20,043 nucleotides of DNA from JAPEKQ01 sp964516845 (GTDB lineage: Bacteria; Joyebacterota; Joyebacteria; Joyebacterales; Joyebacteraceae): the NCBI GenBank assembly GCA_964516845.1, contig CAZEXP010000042.1:1-20043 (forward strand), given 5' to 3'. Positions 6,728 to 15,192 of this stretch are shown piece after piece. How positions within the stretch are numbered: position 1 is the stretch's first letter; every line of letters begins with the position of its first letter. A program made the translations under genes and the position numbers. The notes under the pieces were generated by a model. It was not told the origin of the DNA. It did no database searches and saw only the letters and a list, made by a program, of their open reading frames with translations.

Positions 6728-9700
6728 CTAGCGGACCAGAACCATCTTCCTCGTATCGCTCCACTGACCGATCTCGGCACGGCAGAAGTAGACGCCCGCC
6801 GGGAGTGTGCGGCCTGAGTCGTCCCGGCCGTCCCAGGCGGCGTCGAACTCGCCGCCGGTCCTGTTCCCGTCCTCAAGCGTCCTGACGAGACGACCGCGTA
6901 TGTCGTAGAGCCGGATCGCGACCGAACTGCCGCCCGTCGGCACCGAGTAGTGGATGCTCGTCGCCGATGTGAACGGGTTCGGCCGGATGAACGATACGGC
7001 CGCGACGAAGAGCTCGTCCTCGACGCCGGTCTGCTCGATCGTGACGCTGACCGTGTCGCTCGCGACGCTCATGAGCGTGCCCGCGTCCACGGCGAAGAGT
7101 CTGTAGAAGTACGTTCCGGCCGGGAGCCCGGTCTGCGTCACCGAGGTCGCCGAGACGATCTCCGGCACCGTCGAAGCTCCGAACGCATCGCTCGTGTCGC
7201 GCTCGAGTACGTAGTGGTCGCGGTCGGTCTCCGCATTCGCATTCCAGCTGACATCCACTTCGCCGTCACCAGTGCCCGGTATTGCGATCAGGCCGGTCGG
7301 CATCGACGGCGGGAGGTTCAATGCCACGGAGGCACTCGCCGTGCCCGGCGTGCTCTCACCGGCGTTCGCGTCGACGGCGATCACTCTGTAGTGATAGGTC
7401 TCTCCCGGCGTCAGACCCGCGTCGAGATACGACTCGGTGTAGACGTCCGTCTCGAACGGCGAGCCGAAGCCCGGGTCGGTGTCGCGCTGGAGCGTGTAGT
7501 GGTCGAAGTCAGGCTCCGTGTTCGCATCCCATGTGGCCGTTATCTCACCCTCTGCCGGCCCACTGACTGCGGCAAGGCCCGTTGGCGCACCCGGTGGTGC
7601 ATCGTAGGGCATCGCCGAGTCCGTGTTGCTCGGACTGCTCACATTGCCGCCGAGATCGACGACGGACACGCGGTAGTGGTAGGTCGTCCCGACCGGGAGA
7701 CCCATGTCCGTGTGGAAGTTCATGGGCTCCGTGATGACCGTCGGGCTCGGGAAGCCGGGGTCGGTGTCCCGCTCCAGCCTGTAGTGGTCGAAGTCTGCGC
7801 TGCCTGAGCCGTCCCATGTGACCTCGATGACGCCGTCGTCGAGCCCCGGCTCCGCCAGGAGATTCCCTACGGCATCAGGCGGGAGGTCGGCGGCCGGCGA
7901 CGAGCAGAAGTCGCTGGGAGCGCTCTCGTTGTCGTTCACATCGACCGCGAACACGCGGAAGTAGTTGAGCTCGCCGGGCGTCATCCCGGTGACCTCGTAG
8001 CTCTCGGCATAGACGTCGAACGACTGCACCCCGACGAACCCGGGGTCTTCGTCCTGCTCGAGGCGGTAATGGTCGAAGTCAGCTTCGGAGTTCGCATCCC
8101 ACGAGACATCGACGCCTCCCTCGGTCGCCGACGGCTCACAGTCGATTCCGAGCGGCGTTGCGGGGGCGAGGTCCTGCGCGTCGGCATTCGCCGTCAGGCT
8201 CGGGTCGCTCTCGTTGCCGCCCGCATCGACCGCGATGACGCGGTAGTAGTACGTCTCGCCCGGGATGAGACCGGCGTCCGGGAAGAACGTCGCCGGCGTG
8301 TCGAATGGATCGGAGCCGGGACCGAAGAACCCGTCATCGTCACGCTCGAGCCGGTAGTGGTCGAGATCGGACTCCGTGTTGGCATCCCAGCTGACGTCGA
8401 TCTCGCCTTCGTTCGTTCCCGTCAGAGCGAGAAGCTCCGCCGGTGCGGCAGGCGGCAGGTCGGTGGCGTCGGCGTAGTCGACGTTGCTCTGCGCGCTCTC
8501 GTTCCCGCCTTCATCGACCGCATAGACCCGGTAGTAGTACCTGTCTCCGGGGACGAACCCTGAGTCGGTGTGGGATGTCCCTGCCACGGTGTACGTGACG
8601 GGGGATGAGAACGACGGTGAATCGTCCCGCTCGACGCGGTAGTGCGCGACGTCGAGTTCGGGGTTGGAGTCCCAGCTGATGTCGATCTCCCCTTCTCCGG
8701 CGCCGGGTTCCGCGACGAGCCCGGTGGGCGCCGCCGGTGGGAGGTCCTGCGCGTCCGCATGCACCGCGGCGCTCGGAGCGCTCTCGTTGCCTCCCGCGTC
8801 GACCGCGATCACCCGGTAGTAGTACGTCTCGCCGGGGATGAGACCAGAGTCGGGGAAGACGGAAGCGGGCGTGTCGAACGGATCGGAACCGGGGCCGAAG
8901 CCGTCGTCCGTGTCGCGCTCGAGCCGGTAGTGGTCGAAGTCGGACTCGGAGTTGTCGTTCCAGTCGATATTGATCTCACCTTCGGCAGCGCCCGTGACAG
9001 CGCCGAGACCTGTCGGTGTTGCTGGGGCGAGGTCGGTGGCGATGGCGTACTCGGTGCCTGTTGCACCGCTCGCGTTGCCGCCATCATCGACCGCGGACAG
9101 ACGGTAGAAGTAGGTGTCACCCGGAGTGAGACCGGAGTCGGAGTAGGAGGTTGAGTAGACGTTGACGCTCGACGACCCCGTGAATCCGGCGTTGTCGGCA
9201 CGCTCGAGCACGTAGTAGTCGAGGTCCGGCTCGGAGTTGGCGTTCCAGCTGATGTCGATCTCGCCCTGGCCGGAGCCCGGGTCGGCGTCGAGACCGGTCG
9301 GCGTGGCCGGAGGAGGGTCGGACGCAGCGGCACCGTGACTCGTGACGATGCTGAAATCCTGGTTGGCCTCCGGCATCACGGTCGCCGTGACGCGGACCGT
9401 CCATGTGCCGGTCGCGGGCGAACTCACCTCGACCTGCTCGACGTTGTTGAGATGGTCCATGCCGGTCGTGGCGTTGGCGGAGGGGTTCGAAGGATTGAGG
9501 ACCCACGGGCGGTAGATGGCGCCGCCGGGCGCCTCGAGTTCGAGGTCGAGGTCGTTGACCAGCATGACGCCGCCGGCTCCGTAGTCGCCCTCGTAGTCGT
9601 CCCACGCAAGCGTCACCATGAGGCTGCCACCGGTGACGTCGATGTCGTACTCCCACGTCTCGGTCGGGGAGAGCGTGTCCTCTTTGATCAGATCGTTCGC

Positions 9701-11221
9701 GCCGCCGTCGGCGCGGACGATGTCGACCGTGTTCTGGATGTTCACGCGCCCGTACCCGAACTGGAAGTCCGGACCGTTGTTCCCCTGGTCCTCAGCGCCC
9801 TGAATGAGCAGCGCCTTGACGGTCGACGGCCAGGGCTCGCTCCCGAAGCGGGGAATGTAGTCCTCCTCGAGGAGAGCGACGCAGCCCGAGACAGCAGGTG
9901 CGGAGTACGACGTTCCGCACCCGGAGCTCGTGTAGTTGTTGTTGGTGTACGTTGTCGTGATGCCTTCGTAGCTCTTGCAGCCCGGCGCGACGATGTCCGG
10001 CTTCAGACGCCCGTCAAGCGTCGGCCCCATGCTGCTGTAGTAGCTGAGGCCGTCGTCGTCCGCGTCGTTGCTCCCGACCACGATCGCGTTCTTCGATGTC
10101 GACCCCGGTCCAGGGATTGTCCCGTAGGGGAAGTCGGGAATCTCGGAGGCGCAGTCATCGCAGTCTCCGTCGTTTCCGGCGGAGAAGACGACCGTGAGTT
10201 TCTTCCCCTGGCTGCCGCGGACGAGTCTGTCGTAGTTCTGGCTCCAGTCGTCGTATTCACCATAGTACTCGCAGTAGCTCGAGCAGAGTCCCCAACCCCA
10301 CGAGTTCTGGGAGAGGATGATGTCGTAGTTCGTGATCGCGTGGGCGTGTTCCGCGTCCATGTTGGCGGCGTCGTCCGGCCAGCTGTAGGAGGCGATCTCG
10401 ACCTCGTGTGCAACGCCGGCCCACTGACCGGCATATCCGCCGTAGTTCGTGCTGCGGGTCCCGTCACCGGCCATGATCCCGCAGACCGCGGACGGGTGGC
10501 TACCGATGGAACAACCGTCCCCGACAGTGAGACGATCGTTGTAGTCATCGTGGTTGGTGGCGGCCGAGCCATTGTCCCACATGCCGACGGTGAGCCCTGC
10601 GCCGCTCAGCCCGTAGGGCGCGGCGTGGACCTCGTCGGCGTTGATGTTAGCGCGGATCTCGTCGTTGTCCGTGGTCTTCTCGGGGCGGGGTCCTATCACG
10701 TACTTGACGATGTTCTCGCCGGCGAGGTCGAGCACGTCGCGCGTGAGGTCGAGCATGAACGCATCGCTGTCGCGCCCTACGATCGTTCCGTACTCGGAAA
10801 GCGTGCTCTCAGCGTCCGACGCTCCGTCGTAGACGTATACGCGGACGAGATCCTGCCCGGTGGCGCTTCGCGCCAGCTTGTCCGCCGCGCGCATCTCGAC
10901 GACGGCGCGCACCATGCCCGTATCGAGCGCCCGGACGCTGCCGCCCTTGACGTGGGCTGTCCACGCGTAGTTGGGGAGATAGTCGAGGAGCGTGATCCCG
11001 AGGTCGGCGAGCTCTTCGCGCTCGGCGCGAGTGGGGATTTCGAAGAACTGGACGATGAGATAGGAATCCTCGTCCCTGGCGATCCGCATCTCTGCCGGAA
11101 CGTAGCTGCGGTCGGCGAGGACGAGCTCGTATTGCTCGGCGGCCAGGGCCGGCGTCGCGATGAGTGCGACTGCGACGGCCGCCAGCAGCAACCTGAGGGT
11201 GAGGGGGGCGATCCTGGGCAT
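6728..11221 (-). CDS. Secreted KP-43-type subtilisin-like protease with eight FN3 domains and FlgD-like C-terminus
   Basis: This 1497-residue protein starts at ATG 11221, 6 nt after AGGAGG, with a signal peptide (about 1-27, MPRIAPLT...TPALA). The frame continues upstream, but the signal peptide fixes the start. The pro-region (about 28-190) resembles KP-43 propeptides (SYLIVQF...LDYLPNYAW). The S8 domain has Asp216 (VGMWDNG), His242 (GSHPSAVCGIMAG), oxyanion Asn350 (SAGNDGD) and Ser438 (GTSYSAPAVSG). After the His, the usual G-T-H is replaced by P-S-A. The catalytic region has nine cysteines, suggesting disulfides. A KP-43-like beta-sandwich follows (about 515-627, LVNDLDLELEAPGG), then eight FN3 repeats (about 636-1395). 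The end is an FlgD/T9SS-like Ig module (IRLYDIRGRLVRTL...LPAGVYFCR...KMVLVR). It is probably exported and held at or released from the surface, degrading extracellular protein. Confidence 0.93.
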   Translation of the reverse strand: MPRIAPLTLRLLLAAVAVALIATPALAAEQYELVLADRSYVPAEMRIARDEDSYLIVQFFEIPTRAEREELADLGITLLDYLPNYAWTAHVKGGSVRALDTGMVRAVVEMRAADKLARSATGQDLVRVYVYDGASDAESTLSEYGTIVGRDSDAFMLDLTRDVLDLAGENIVKYVIGPRPEKTTDNDEIRANINADEVHAAPYGLSGAGLTVGMWDNGSAATNHDDYNDRLTVGDGCSIGSHPSAVCGIMAGDGTRSTNYGGYAGQWAGVAHEVEIASYSWPDDAANMDAEHAHAITNYDIILSQNSWGWGLCSSYCEYYGEYDDWSQNYDRLVRGSQGKKLTVVFSAGNDGDCDDCASEIPDFPYGTIPGPGSTSKNAIVVGSNDADDDGLSYYSSMGPTLDGRLKPDIVAPGCKSYEGITTTYTNNNYTSSGCGTSYSAPAVSGCVALLEEDYIPRFGSEPWPSTVKALLIQGAEDQGNNGPDFQFGYGRVNIQNTVDIVRADGGANDLIKEDTLSPTETWEYDIDVTGGSLMVTLAWDDYEGDYGAGGVMLVNDLDLELEAPGGAIYRPWVLNPSNPSANATTGMDHLNNVEQVEVSSPATGTWTVRVTATVMPEANQDFSIVTSHGAAASDPPPATPTGLDADPGSGQGEIDISWNANSEPDLDYYVLERADNAGFTGSSSVNVYSTSYSDSGLTPGDTYFYRLSAVDDGGNASGATGTEYAIATDLAPATPTGLGAVTGAAEGEINIDWNDNSESDFDHYRLERDTDDGFGPGSDPFDTPASVFPDSGLIPGETYYYRVIAVDAGGNESAPSAAVHADAQDLPPAAPTGLVAEPGAGEGEIDISWDSNPELDVAHYRVERDDSPSFSSPVTYTVAGTSHTDSGFVPGDRYYYRVYAVDEGGNESAQSNVDYADATDLPPAAPAELLALTGTNEGEIDVSWDANTESDLDHYRLERDDDGFFGPGSDPFDTPATFFPDAGLIPGETYYYRVIAVDAGGNESDPSLTANADAQDLAPATPLGIDCEPSATEGGVDVSWDANSEADFDHYRLEQDEDPGFVGVQSFDVYAESYEVTGMTPGELNYFRVFAVDVNDNESAPSDFCSSPAADLPPDAVGNLLAEPGLDDGVIEVTWDGSGSADFDHYRLERDTDPGFPSPTVITEPMNFHTDMGLPVGTTYHYRVSVVDLGGNVSSPSNTDSAMPYDAPPGAPTGLAAVSGPAEGEITATWDANTEPDFDHYTLQRDTDPGFGSPFETDVYTESYLDAGLTPGETYHYRVIAVDANAGESTPGTASASVALNLPPSMPTGLIAIPGTGDGEVDVSWNANAETDRDHYVLERDTSDAFGASTVPEIVSATSVTQTGLPAGTYFYRLFAVDAGTLMSVASDTVSVTIEQTGVEDELFVAAVSFIRPNPFTSATSIHYSVPTGGSSVAIRLYDIRGRLVRTLEDGNRTGGEFDAAWDGRDDSGRTLPAGVYFCRAEIGQWSDTRKMVLVR
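7035..9315 (-). repeat. Array of eight FN3-coding repeats of about 285 bp
   Basis: Eight consecutive units of about 95 codons each run from P-P/A-x-x-P-x-G-L through GEIDISWDAN, DHYRLERD and GETYYYRVIAVDAGGNES to a D-L boundary. The second and fourth units share GPGSDPFDTPA and almost the same following text. Their DNA (around 8790-8950 and 8210-8390) is much closer to each other than to the other units, which indicates internal duplication or gene conversion. The fifth unit alone carries a cysteine pair (GIDCEPS and SDFCSSP). Confidence 0.9.
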
Positions 11222-11375
11222 CAGTGGCCTCCTGTGCTCCAGTGCGCCGGTGCGTTGGAGCCACCGGGCCGGAGCGGTCAAGGACGGTGTTCTCGCGGTT
11301 ATCTCGGTCGTAGATGGAAAGAGGGGGCGGGTAGTGCGGCTGCGGGCCGCAACGCTCGCCACCCTCATTCACTTC

Positions 11376-11404
11376 ATTATATCACAGAAATTCGCGATAG
11401 TCAA
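11376..11404 (-). promoter_or_regulatory. Near-consensus sigma70-type promoter of the protease gene
   Basis: On the minus strand TTGACT (11404-11399), exactly 17 nt of spacer, and a perfect TATAAT (11381-11376) lie in an A/T-rich patch. The leader to ATG 11221 would be about 150 nt. The 300-bp gap (11222-11521) otherwise holds only the terminator of the next gene. Confidence 0.85.
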
Positions 11405-11449
11405 TGAGGCTGCCGAATGGCTGTTCAGCACTGGGAAGATGACCCAAGA

Positions 11450-11479
11450 AACGGGGCCCCCTGGCAAGGGAGCCCCGTT
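11450..11479 (-). terminator. Terminator hairpin after the first surface-protein paralog
   Basis: Read on the minus strand, AACGGGGC (11479-11472) pairs with GCCCCGTT (11457-11450). The stem continues for three more pairs after one mismatch, with a 6-nt loop, and is followed by TTCTTGGG. It lies about 43 nt past the stop at 11522. Confidence 0.8.
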
Positions 11480-11521
11480 CCGGTGGGGGATGCGCTTTGA
11501 GCGGATGCGGTTCCGGTGCGT

Positions 11522-13219
11522 CTAGTGGTCACGCGTCGGGCGGGGGATCTCGCGATGCCCGATTCCCATCTCCTTCGTCGCGCCGAAGACGGCAGGGCTG
11601 ACGTACTTGCCGCGTGCGTTGAGCGGCTTGGCTGCCTCGACCGCCAGCGGGTCCGCGACCGCCGCCCGGTCCTTCCGGATGCCAGTGAGGAGCCAGCACA
11701 CCTTCATCCCCGGTGCGCCGCCGGCGATCGTGAACGTGCCGCCCGAGAGTTCGCTGCCGATGTGCAGGTCCGGTGCTGCAGCGCCGATCGGCGTCAGCTG
11801 GTATCGCACCTCGCTGTTGAGCGCCTCGAACCACTCGGGCAGAGCGACCGTCGCGCGGCCGGTGGCGTCCAGCACAGCCGTGCCATCCGTGACCGTCTTC
11901 ATCTCGGGGCTCGCGACATATGCGTGCCGGAGATAGGCGTTCTCCGGGTCGCTTGGGTGGTCGATCTCGAATCCGCTCTTCGCGGACGTGATCGTGCCGG
12001 TCGAGTGGACGTCGCCGTCGAAGTAGCCGGCCCACTGTACGGGGGCGGCGCCCCATGCCATGCCGTACACACCGTAGCTCGTTGTTCCCCCGTTGGCGGT
12101 TGCGAAGACACCGTAGCAGTCTCCGCTTGCCGTGGCATATGCGTATCCGTTGAGACCGGCATGGGACGCTGTGCCGTCGCCGAAGACCGAACCGGCGACC
12201 CCGCAGAGGCCTCCCGTGAAGTCGCCGCCGTAGCCCTTGTCGGCGGCCGGACTGGATAGGCCGTATACCGCTGCTCCGTACGTCTGATTACCCGCGTACT
12301 CCGCGTCGATTGTCCGCCATGTTGAATTGCCGGTGAGTGCCTTGGCATATATGGGAGAGCCGTCGTCGGTCACGACGGCGATGGAGCTGGCGGTCACGTC
12401 GCCACCCGATGACACGAGGAATTTGGTCTCGACAGTCTTGTTCGTTCCGAGATCGCACTGGATGAAACTGACGCCGTAGTCTGCGCTTGGCGCCGTCATG
12501 TACAGCATGTCGTCTCCGAACGCGATCTCTTCGGTTCTCTCGATGTGAAGCATGGACGGGACGTTCCCGGAGGATGTGTTCACGATCTTGAGCGGCGGCA
12601 GGTTGCCGTCGTTCTCGACGCGAAGCTTGGCGTCGGATGACAGCGTGCCGATCGAGTATCGCCCGTCCGTGTCGAATATGTTCGAGTTCCCGATCGCGGT
12701 CCCAGCGGTGAAGATCGGGACATAGCCTGCGCTGCCGCCACCACTGATGCCCCCGCCACCGCCGCCGTCGACGTCGCCTGCCCTGATGGCAGTCGGAGCG
12801 CTGGCGAGCTTCTGACGCTCGTCCATCGTCTCGCCGTTGATCGTCAGCTGCACGTAGTACGGTGGTGTGGAGAAGTCGGGGAGGGGTGATTCGATCGACC
12901 CCAGTTCGATGTTGAACCAGCCCTCGACGACGGGGGTTCCGCCGTGCGTCTCCGGGCCCCAGAGTCCGGTTCCGTCGACGGCCGAGTCGAAGATCTGCGC
13001 GATGATCTCGACGGTGTCGTTGATGGGGTCGCCCGTGTCGACGTCCGCGAGGAAGCCCTGGTACCAGACGGTGCCGGGGACGGCGCGGTCCTGCTCGGAT
13101 GGAGCCGCGTTTGAGAGCGCGGCAGTGTTGGGCAGATCATCAGATCGCGCCGCCACGAGTGCCGGTGCGAGCGCCATCACGAGCAATGCGATGAAAATCA
13201 GGTTCGCGATTCGTGCCAT
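11522..13219 (-). CDS. Surface fibre-like secreted protein, paralog A
   Basis: This 565-residue protein starts at ATG 13219, 8 nt after AGGAG, with a signal peptide (MARIANLIFIALLVMALAPALVAA). An N-terminal domain (about 45-160) runs from AVPGTVWYQGFLADVDTGDP to QKLASAPTAIRAGDVDGG. A glycine-rich linker (GGGGGGISGGGSAGY) follows, then IGTLSSDAKLRVEN, the 'IGTxxxxxKLxV' motif common in tail-fibre-like surface proteins. The centre has GVYG-type repeats, then WAGYFDGDVHSTGTI. The conserved C-terminal region (about 400-550) contains NAYLRHAYVASPEMKT, RYQLTPIGAAAPDLHI and CWLLTGIRKD. This C-terminal type occurs in uncharacterised secreted proteins of FCB-group and planctomycete genomes. Function is unknown; an extracellular fibre or adhesin is inferred. 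It lies 83 bp downstream of paralog B with no clear promoter between, so cotranscription is likely. Confidence 0.85.
   Translation of the reverse strand: MARIANLIFIALLVMALAPALVAARSDDLPNTAALSNAAPSEQDRAVPGTVWYQGFLADVDTGDPINDTVEIIAQIFDSAVDGTGLWGPETHGGTPVVEGWFNIELGSIESPLPDFSTPPYYVQLTINGETMDERQKLASAPTAIRAGDVDGGGGGGISGGGSAGYVPIFTAGTAIGNSNIFDTDGRYSIGTLSSDAKLRVENDGNLPPLKIVNTSSGNVPSMLHIERTEEIAFGDDMLYMTAPSADYGVSFIQCDLGTNKTVETKFLVSSGGDVTASSIAVVTDDGSPIYAKALTGNSTWRTIDAEYAGNQTYGAAVYGLSSPAADKGYGGDFTGGLCGVAGSVFGDGTASHAGLNGYAYATASGDCYGVFATANGGTTSYGVYGMAWGAAPVQWAGYFDGDVHSTGTITSAKSGFEIDHPSDPENAYLRHAYVASPEMKTVTDGTAVLDATGRATVALPEWFEALNSEVRYQLTPIGAAAPDLHIGSELSGGTFTIAGGAPGMKVCWLLTGIRKDRAAVADPLAVEAAKPLNARGKYVSPAVFGATKEMGIGHREIPRPTRDH
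12767..13089. repeat. N-terminal coding block nearly identical to 14554-14876
   Basis: The segment aligns without gaps to 14554-14876 in paralog B at a constant offset of 1787 bp. By eye I count about 27 differences in roughly 323 positions. The homology is clearly weaker in the middle and C-terminal parts of the two genes. Confidence 0.9.
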
Positions 13220-13302
13220 GGCCGAGACTCCTCTGTCGGTGCGGCGTGGTCTGTTCTATGGACCGGACTCGCATGTTCGCACGGGTCCCGTCCATGCCCG
13301 TG

Positions 13303-14982
13303 CTACTTGCTGATCTGCGGCTCGCGCCTCTCAGGGCGCGCCATCCTCTTCTCGTCGGACGCCCCGAAGAGCTCTGGGCTGACGTACATTCCGTGGTCGT
13401 TGGGGAGCTTCTGCTCCTCGACCTCGAACGCTTCCCTTGCGGCCGCGGGGTCTCTGCGCACACCGGTCACCTGCCAGCAAATCTGCTGTCCGGGTGTGCC
13501 GCCCGCGACGACGAAGCGGCCATGCACGATCGTCTCGGCGATGTGGAGATTCGGAGCCGCCGCACCAAGCGGCGTGAGCTGGTAGCGAACGCTCTCGTTG
13601 ATCGTCTCGAACCAGTCGGGGAGCTCGACGACCGCGCGTCCATCGGCTTCCAGGACCACCGTGCCATCGTAGATGGTCTTGAGCTCCGAACTGGCTACGT
13701 ACGCGTGGTTCAGATACGAGTTGGCCGGGTCGTCCGGGTTGTCGATCCGGAACCCCGCCTTTGACGAAGTGATCGTGCCGGTGGAGTGAACGTCGCCGTC
13801 GAAGTAGCCGGCCCAGTCCGTCGTTCCGTAGTTGGCAGTGCCATACACGCCGTAGTTCGTCCCGGTCCCGTCCGCGCCGCCATAGACTCCGGTCGATGTG
13901 GATGAGCTTCCGCCGCCCGCCAGGGCGAAGACGCCATAGACGGACCCAGCGTCGCCCCCCGACAGCACTCGTCCCACCACGCCCGTGTTGCCGCCCCAGA
14001 AGATCCCTCCTGTGCCGTAGCCGGCGGACTCCGAGGCATCGCCGTAGACCCCGCAGGCGTAGTCGTTCGCGGTGGCCGTGTTCTTCCCAACGATCGCCCC
14101 GCTCTCAAGCCAGCCGGCGCCGCTCGTCTCGGAGTATATGCCAACGGTCATGTCCGTCACTGACCGAACTCCACCCAGAGTGTTCAGGCCGCCGTAGCCG
14201 TCGATGTGGAATAGCGTCGTGTCGCTGCGTCCGTTATCGACGTCGATCTCGAGGAAATTGAAGTTCGCTGATGTCCCGGGCGATGTGAGAAAGAGCAGCG
14301 GCTTCTGGAACCCGTTGACGGTGCGTTCGAGCCAGAGGACCGGAGCATCGTTGCCTGAGGATGTGTTGACGAGCTTTGCCGTCGGCAGGCCTCCCGCGTT
14401 CTCTACACGGAGCTTGGCATCGGAGGTCGTCGTGCCAAGCGAGAGCTTGCCTGAAGTCTCGAGCAGCGCGGAGTTGCTGATCTCCGTTCCTGTCGTGAAG
14501 ACCGGGATGTACCCGGCATCTCCACCGCCGCCGATGCCACCGCCGGCGCCGCCGTCGACGTCGCCTGCCCGGATGGCCGTCGGTGCGCTGGCCAGCTTCT
14601 GACGCTCGTCCATCGCCTCGCCGTTGACGGTCAGCTGCAGGTAGTAGGGCGGCGTGGAGAAGTCCGGGAGGGGGGACTCCACGGAGCCGAGTTCGATGTT
14701 GAACCAGCCCTCAACGACGGGGGTTCCGCTGTGCGTCTCCGGACCCCAGAGTCCGGTTCCGTCGACGGCCGAGTCAAAGAGCTCCGCGACGATCTCGACG
14801 GTGTCGTTGATGGGGTCGCCCGTGTCGACATCCGCGAGGAAGCCCTGGTACCAGACGGTGCCGGGGACGGCGCGGCCGGTCTCGAGGGCGAGTTCCGGTG
14901 TCGCCGCCTCGTTCGCGGCGGTCGCAACGGCACAGATGAGAACCAGCAGGGAGACGAGAAGACCGTTCGCTCCGCGTGTCAT
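13303..14982 (-). CDS. Surface fibre-like secreted protein, paralog B
   Basis: This 559-residue protein starts at ATG 14982, 8 nt after AGGAG. An upstream in-frame GTG (15012) lacks a good ribosome site and would precede the signal peptide MTRGANGLLVSLLVLICAVATA. The architecture matches paralog A: YQG domain, GDVDGGAGGGIGGGGDAGY linker, LGTTTSDAKLRVEN, a divergent centre with repeated Y-G-V-Y-G units (STGVYGGADG, NYGVYGTANYG), WAGYFDGDVHSTGTI, and the conserved C-terminal region (YLNHAYVASSELKT, RYQLTPLGAAAPNLHI, CWQVTGVRRD, YVSPELFGA). The product is probably extracellular with unknown ligand. It is likely the first gene of a two-gene unit with paralog A. An inverted repeat (GCACGGG...CCCGTGC, 13279-13303) sits at its stop codon but lacks a T-tract. 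Confidence 0.86.
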   Translation of the reverse strand: MTRGANGLLVSLLVLICAVATAANEAATPELALETGRAVPGTVWYQGFLADVDTGDPINDTVEIVAELFDSAVDGTGLWGPETHSGTPVVEGWFNIELGSVESPLPDFSTPPYYLQLTVNGEAMDERQKLASAPTAIRAGDVDGGAGGGIGGGGDAGYIPVFTTGTEISNSALLETSGKLSLGTTTSDAKLRVENAGGLPTAKLVNTSSGNDAPVLWLERTVNGFQKPLLFLTSPGTSANFNFLEIDVDNGRSDTTLFHIDGYGGLNTLGGVRSVTDMTVGIYSETSGAGWLESGAIVGKNTATANDYACGVYGDASESAGYGTGGIFWGGNTGVVGRVLSGGDAGSVYGVFALAGGGSSSTSTGVYGGADGTGTNYGVYGTANYGTTDWAGYFDGDVHSTGTITSSKAGFRIDNPDDPANSYLNHAYVASSELKTIYDGTVVLEADGRAVVELPDWFETINESVRYQLTPLGAAAPNLHIAETIVHGRFVVAGGTPGQQICWQVTGVRRDPAAAREAFEVEEQKLPNDHGMYVSPELFGASDEKRMARPERREPQISK

Positions 14983-15051
14983 GGTCGACGCTCCTCTGTT
15001 CAGAGAGACCACTATCCTAAGGGAATGACTCCAACGTGTTGAAGGTGGCTC

Positions 15052-15081
15052 AACTTAGTCGCGCAAGTGGCCATCCGTCAA
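15052..15081 (-). promoter_or_regulatory. Weak candidate promoter of the paralog B-A unit
   Basis: On the minus strand TTGACG (15081-15076), an 18-nt spacer and TAAGTT (15057-15052) lie about 70 nt before ATG 14982. The -35 is good and the -10 poor. Confidence 0.33.
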
Positions 15082-15116
15082 GGATTTCCTGCGAGTGGGC
15101 GACCGACCAACAGTCA

Positions 15117-15145
15117 TTGACCAGACAGATGAATTGTGCTATACT
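15117..15145 (+). promoter_or_regulatory. Sigma70-type promoter of the duplicated-domain surface protein
   Basis: TTGACC (15117-15122), a 17-nt spacer and TATACT (15140-15145) lie about 47 nt before ATG 15193. It is divergent from the paralog B-A unit within a 210-bp gap. Confidence 0.78.
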
Positions 15146-15192
15146 GCGCTTCGACCACCCAATGTAGCATCACATACGGCAAAGGAGGAGGG

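Noticed and set aside
7035..9315. CRISPR-like or satellite interpretation of the regular repeats
   Set aside because: The period is about 285 bp, units are diverged, in frame and encode FN3 domains.
9335..11407. 690-codon open frame opposite the protease gene
   Set aside because: It is antisense to a clearly recognised protease with signal peptide, triad and promoter. Its translation is a valine/arginine/aspartate-rich shadow with no domain.
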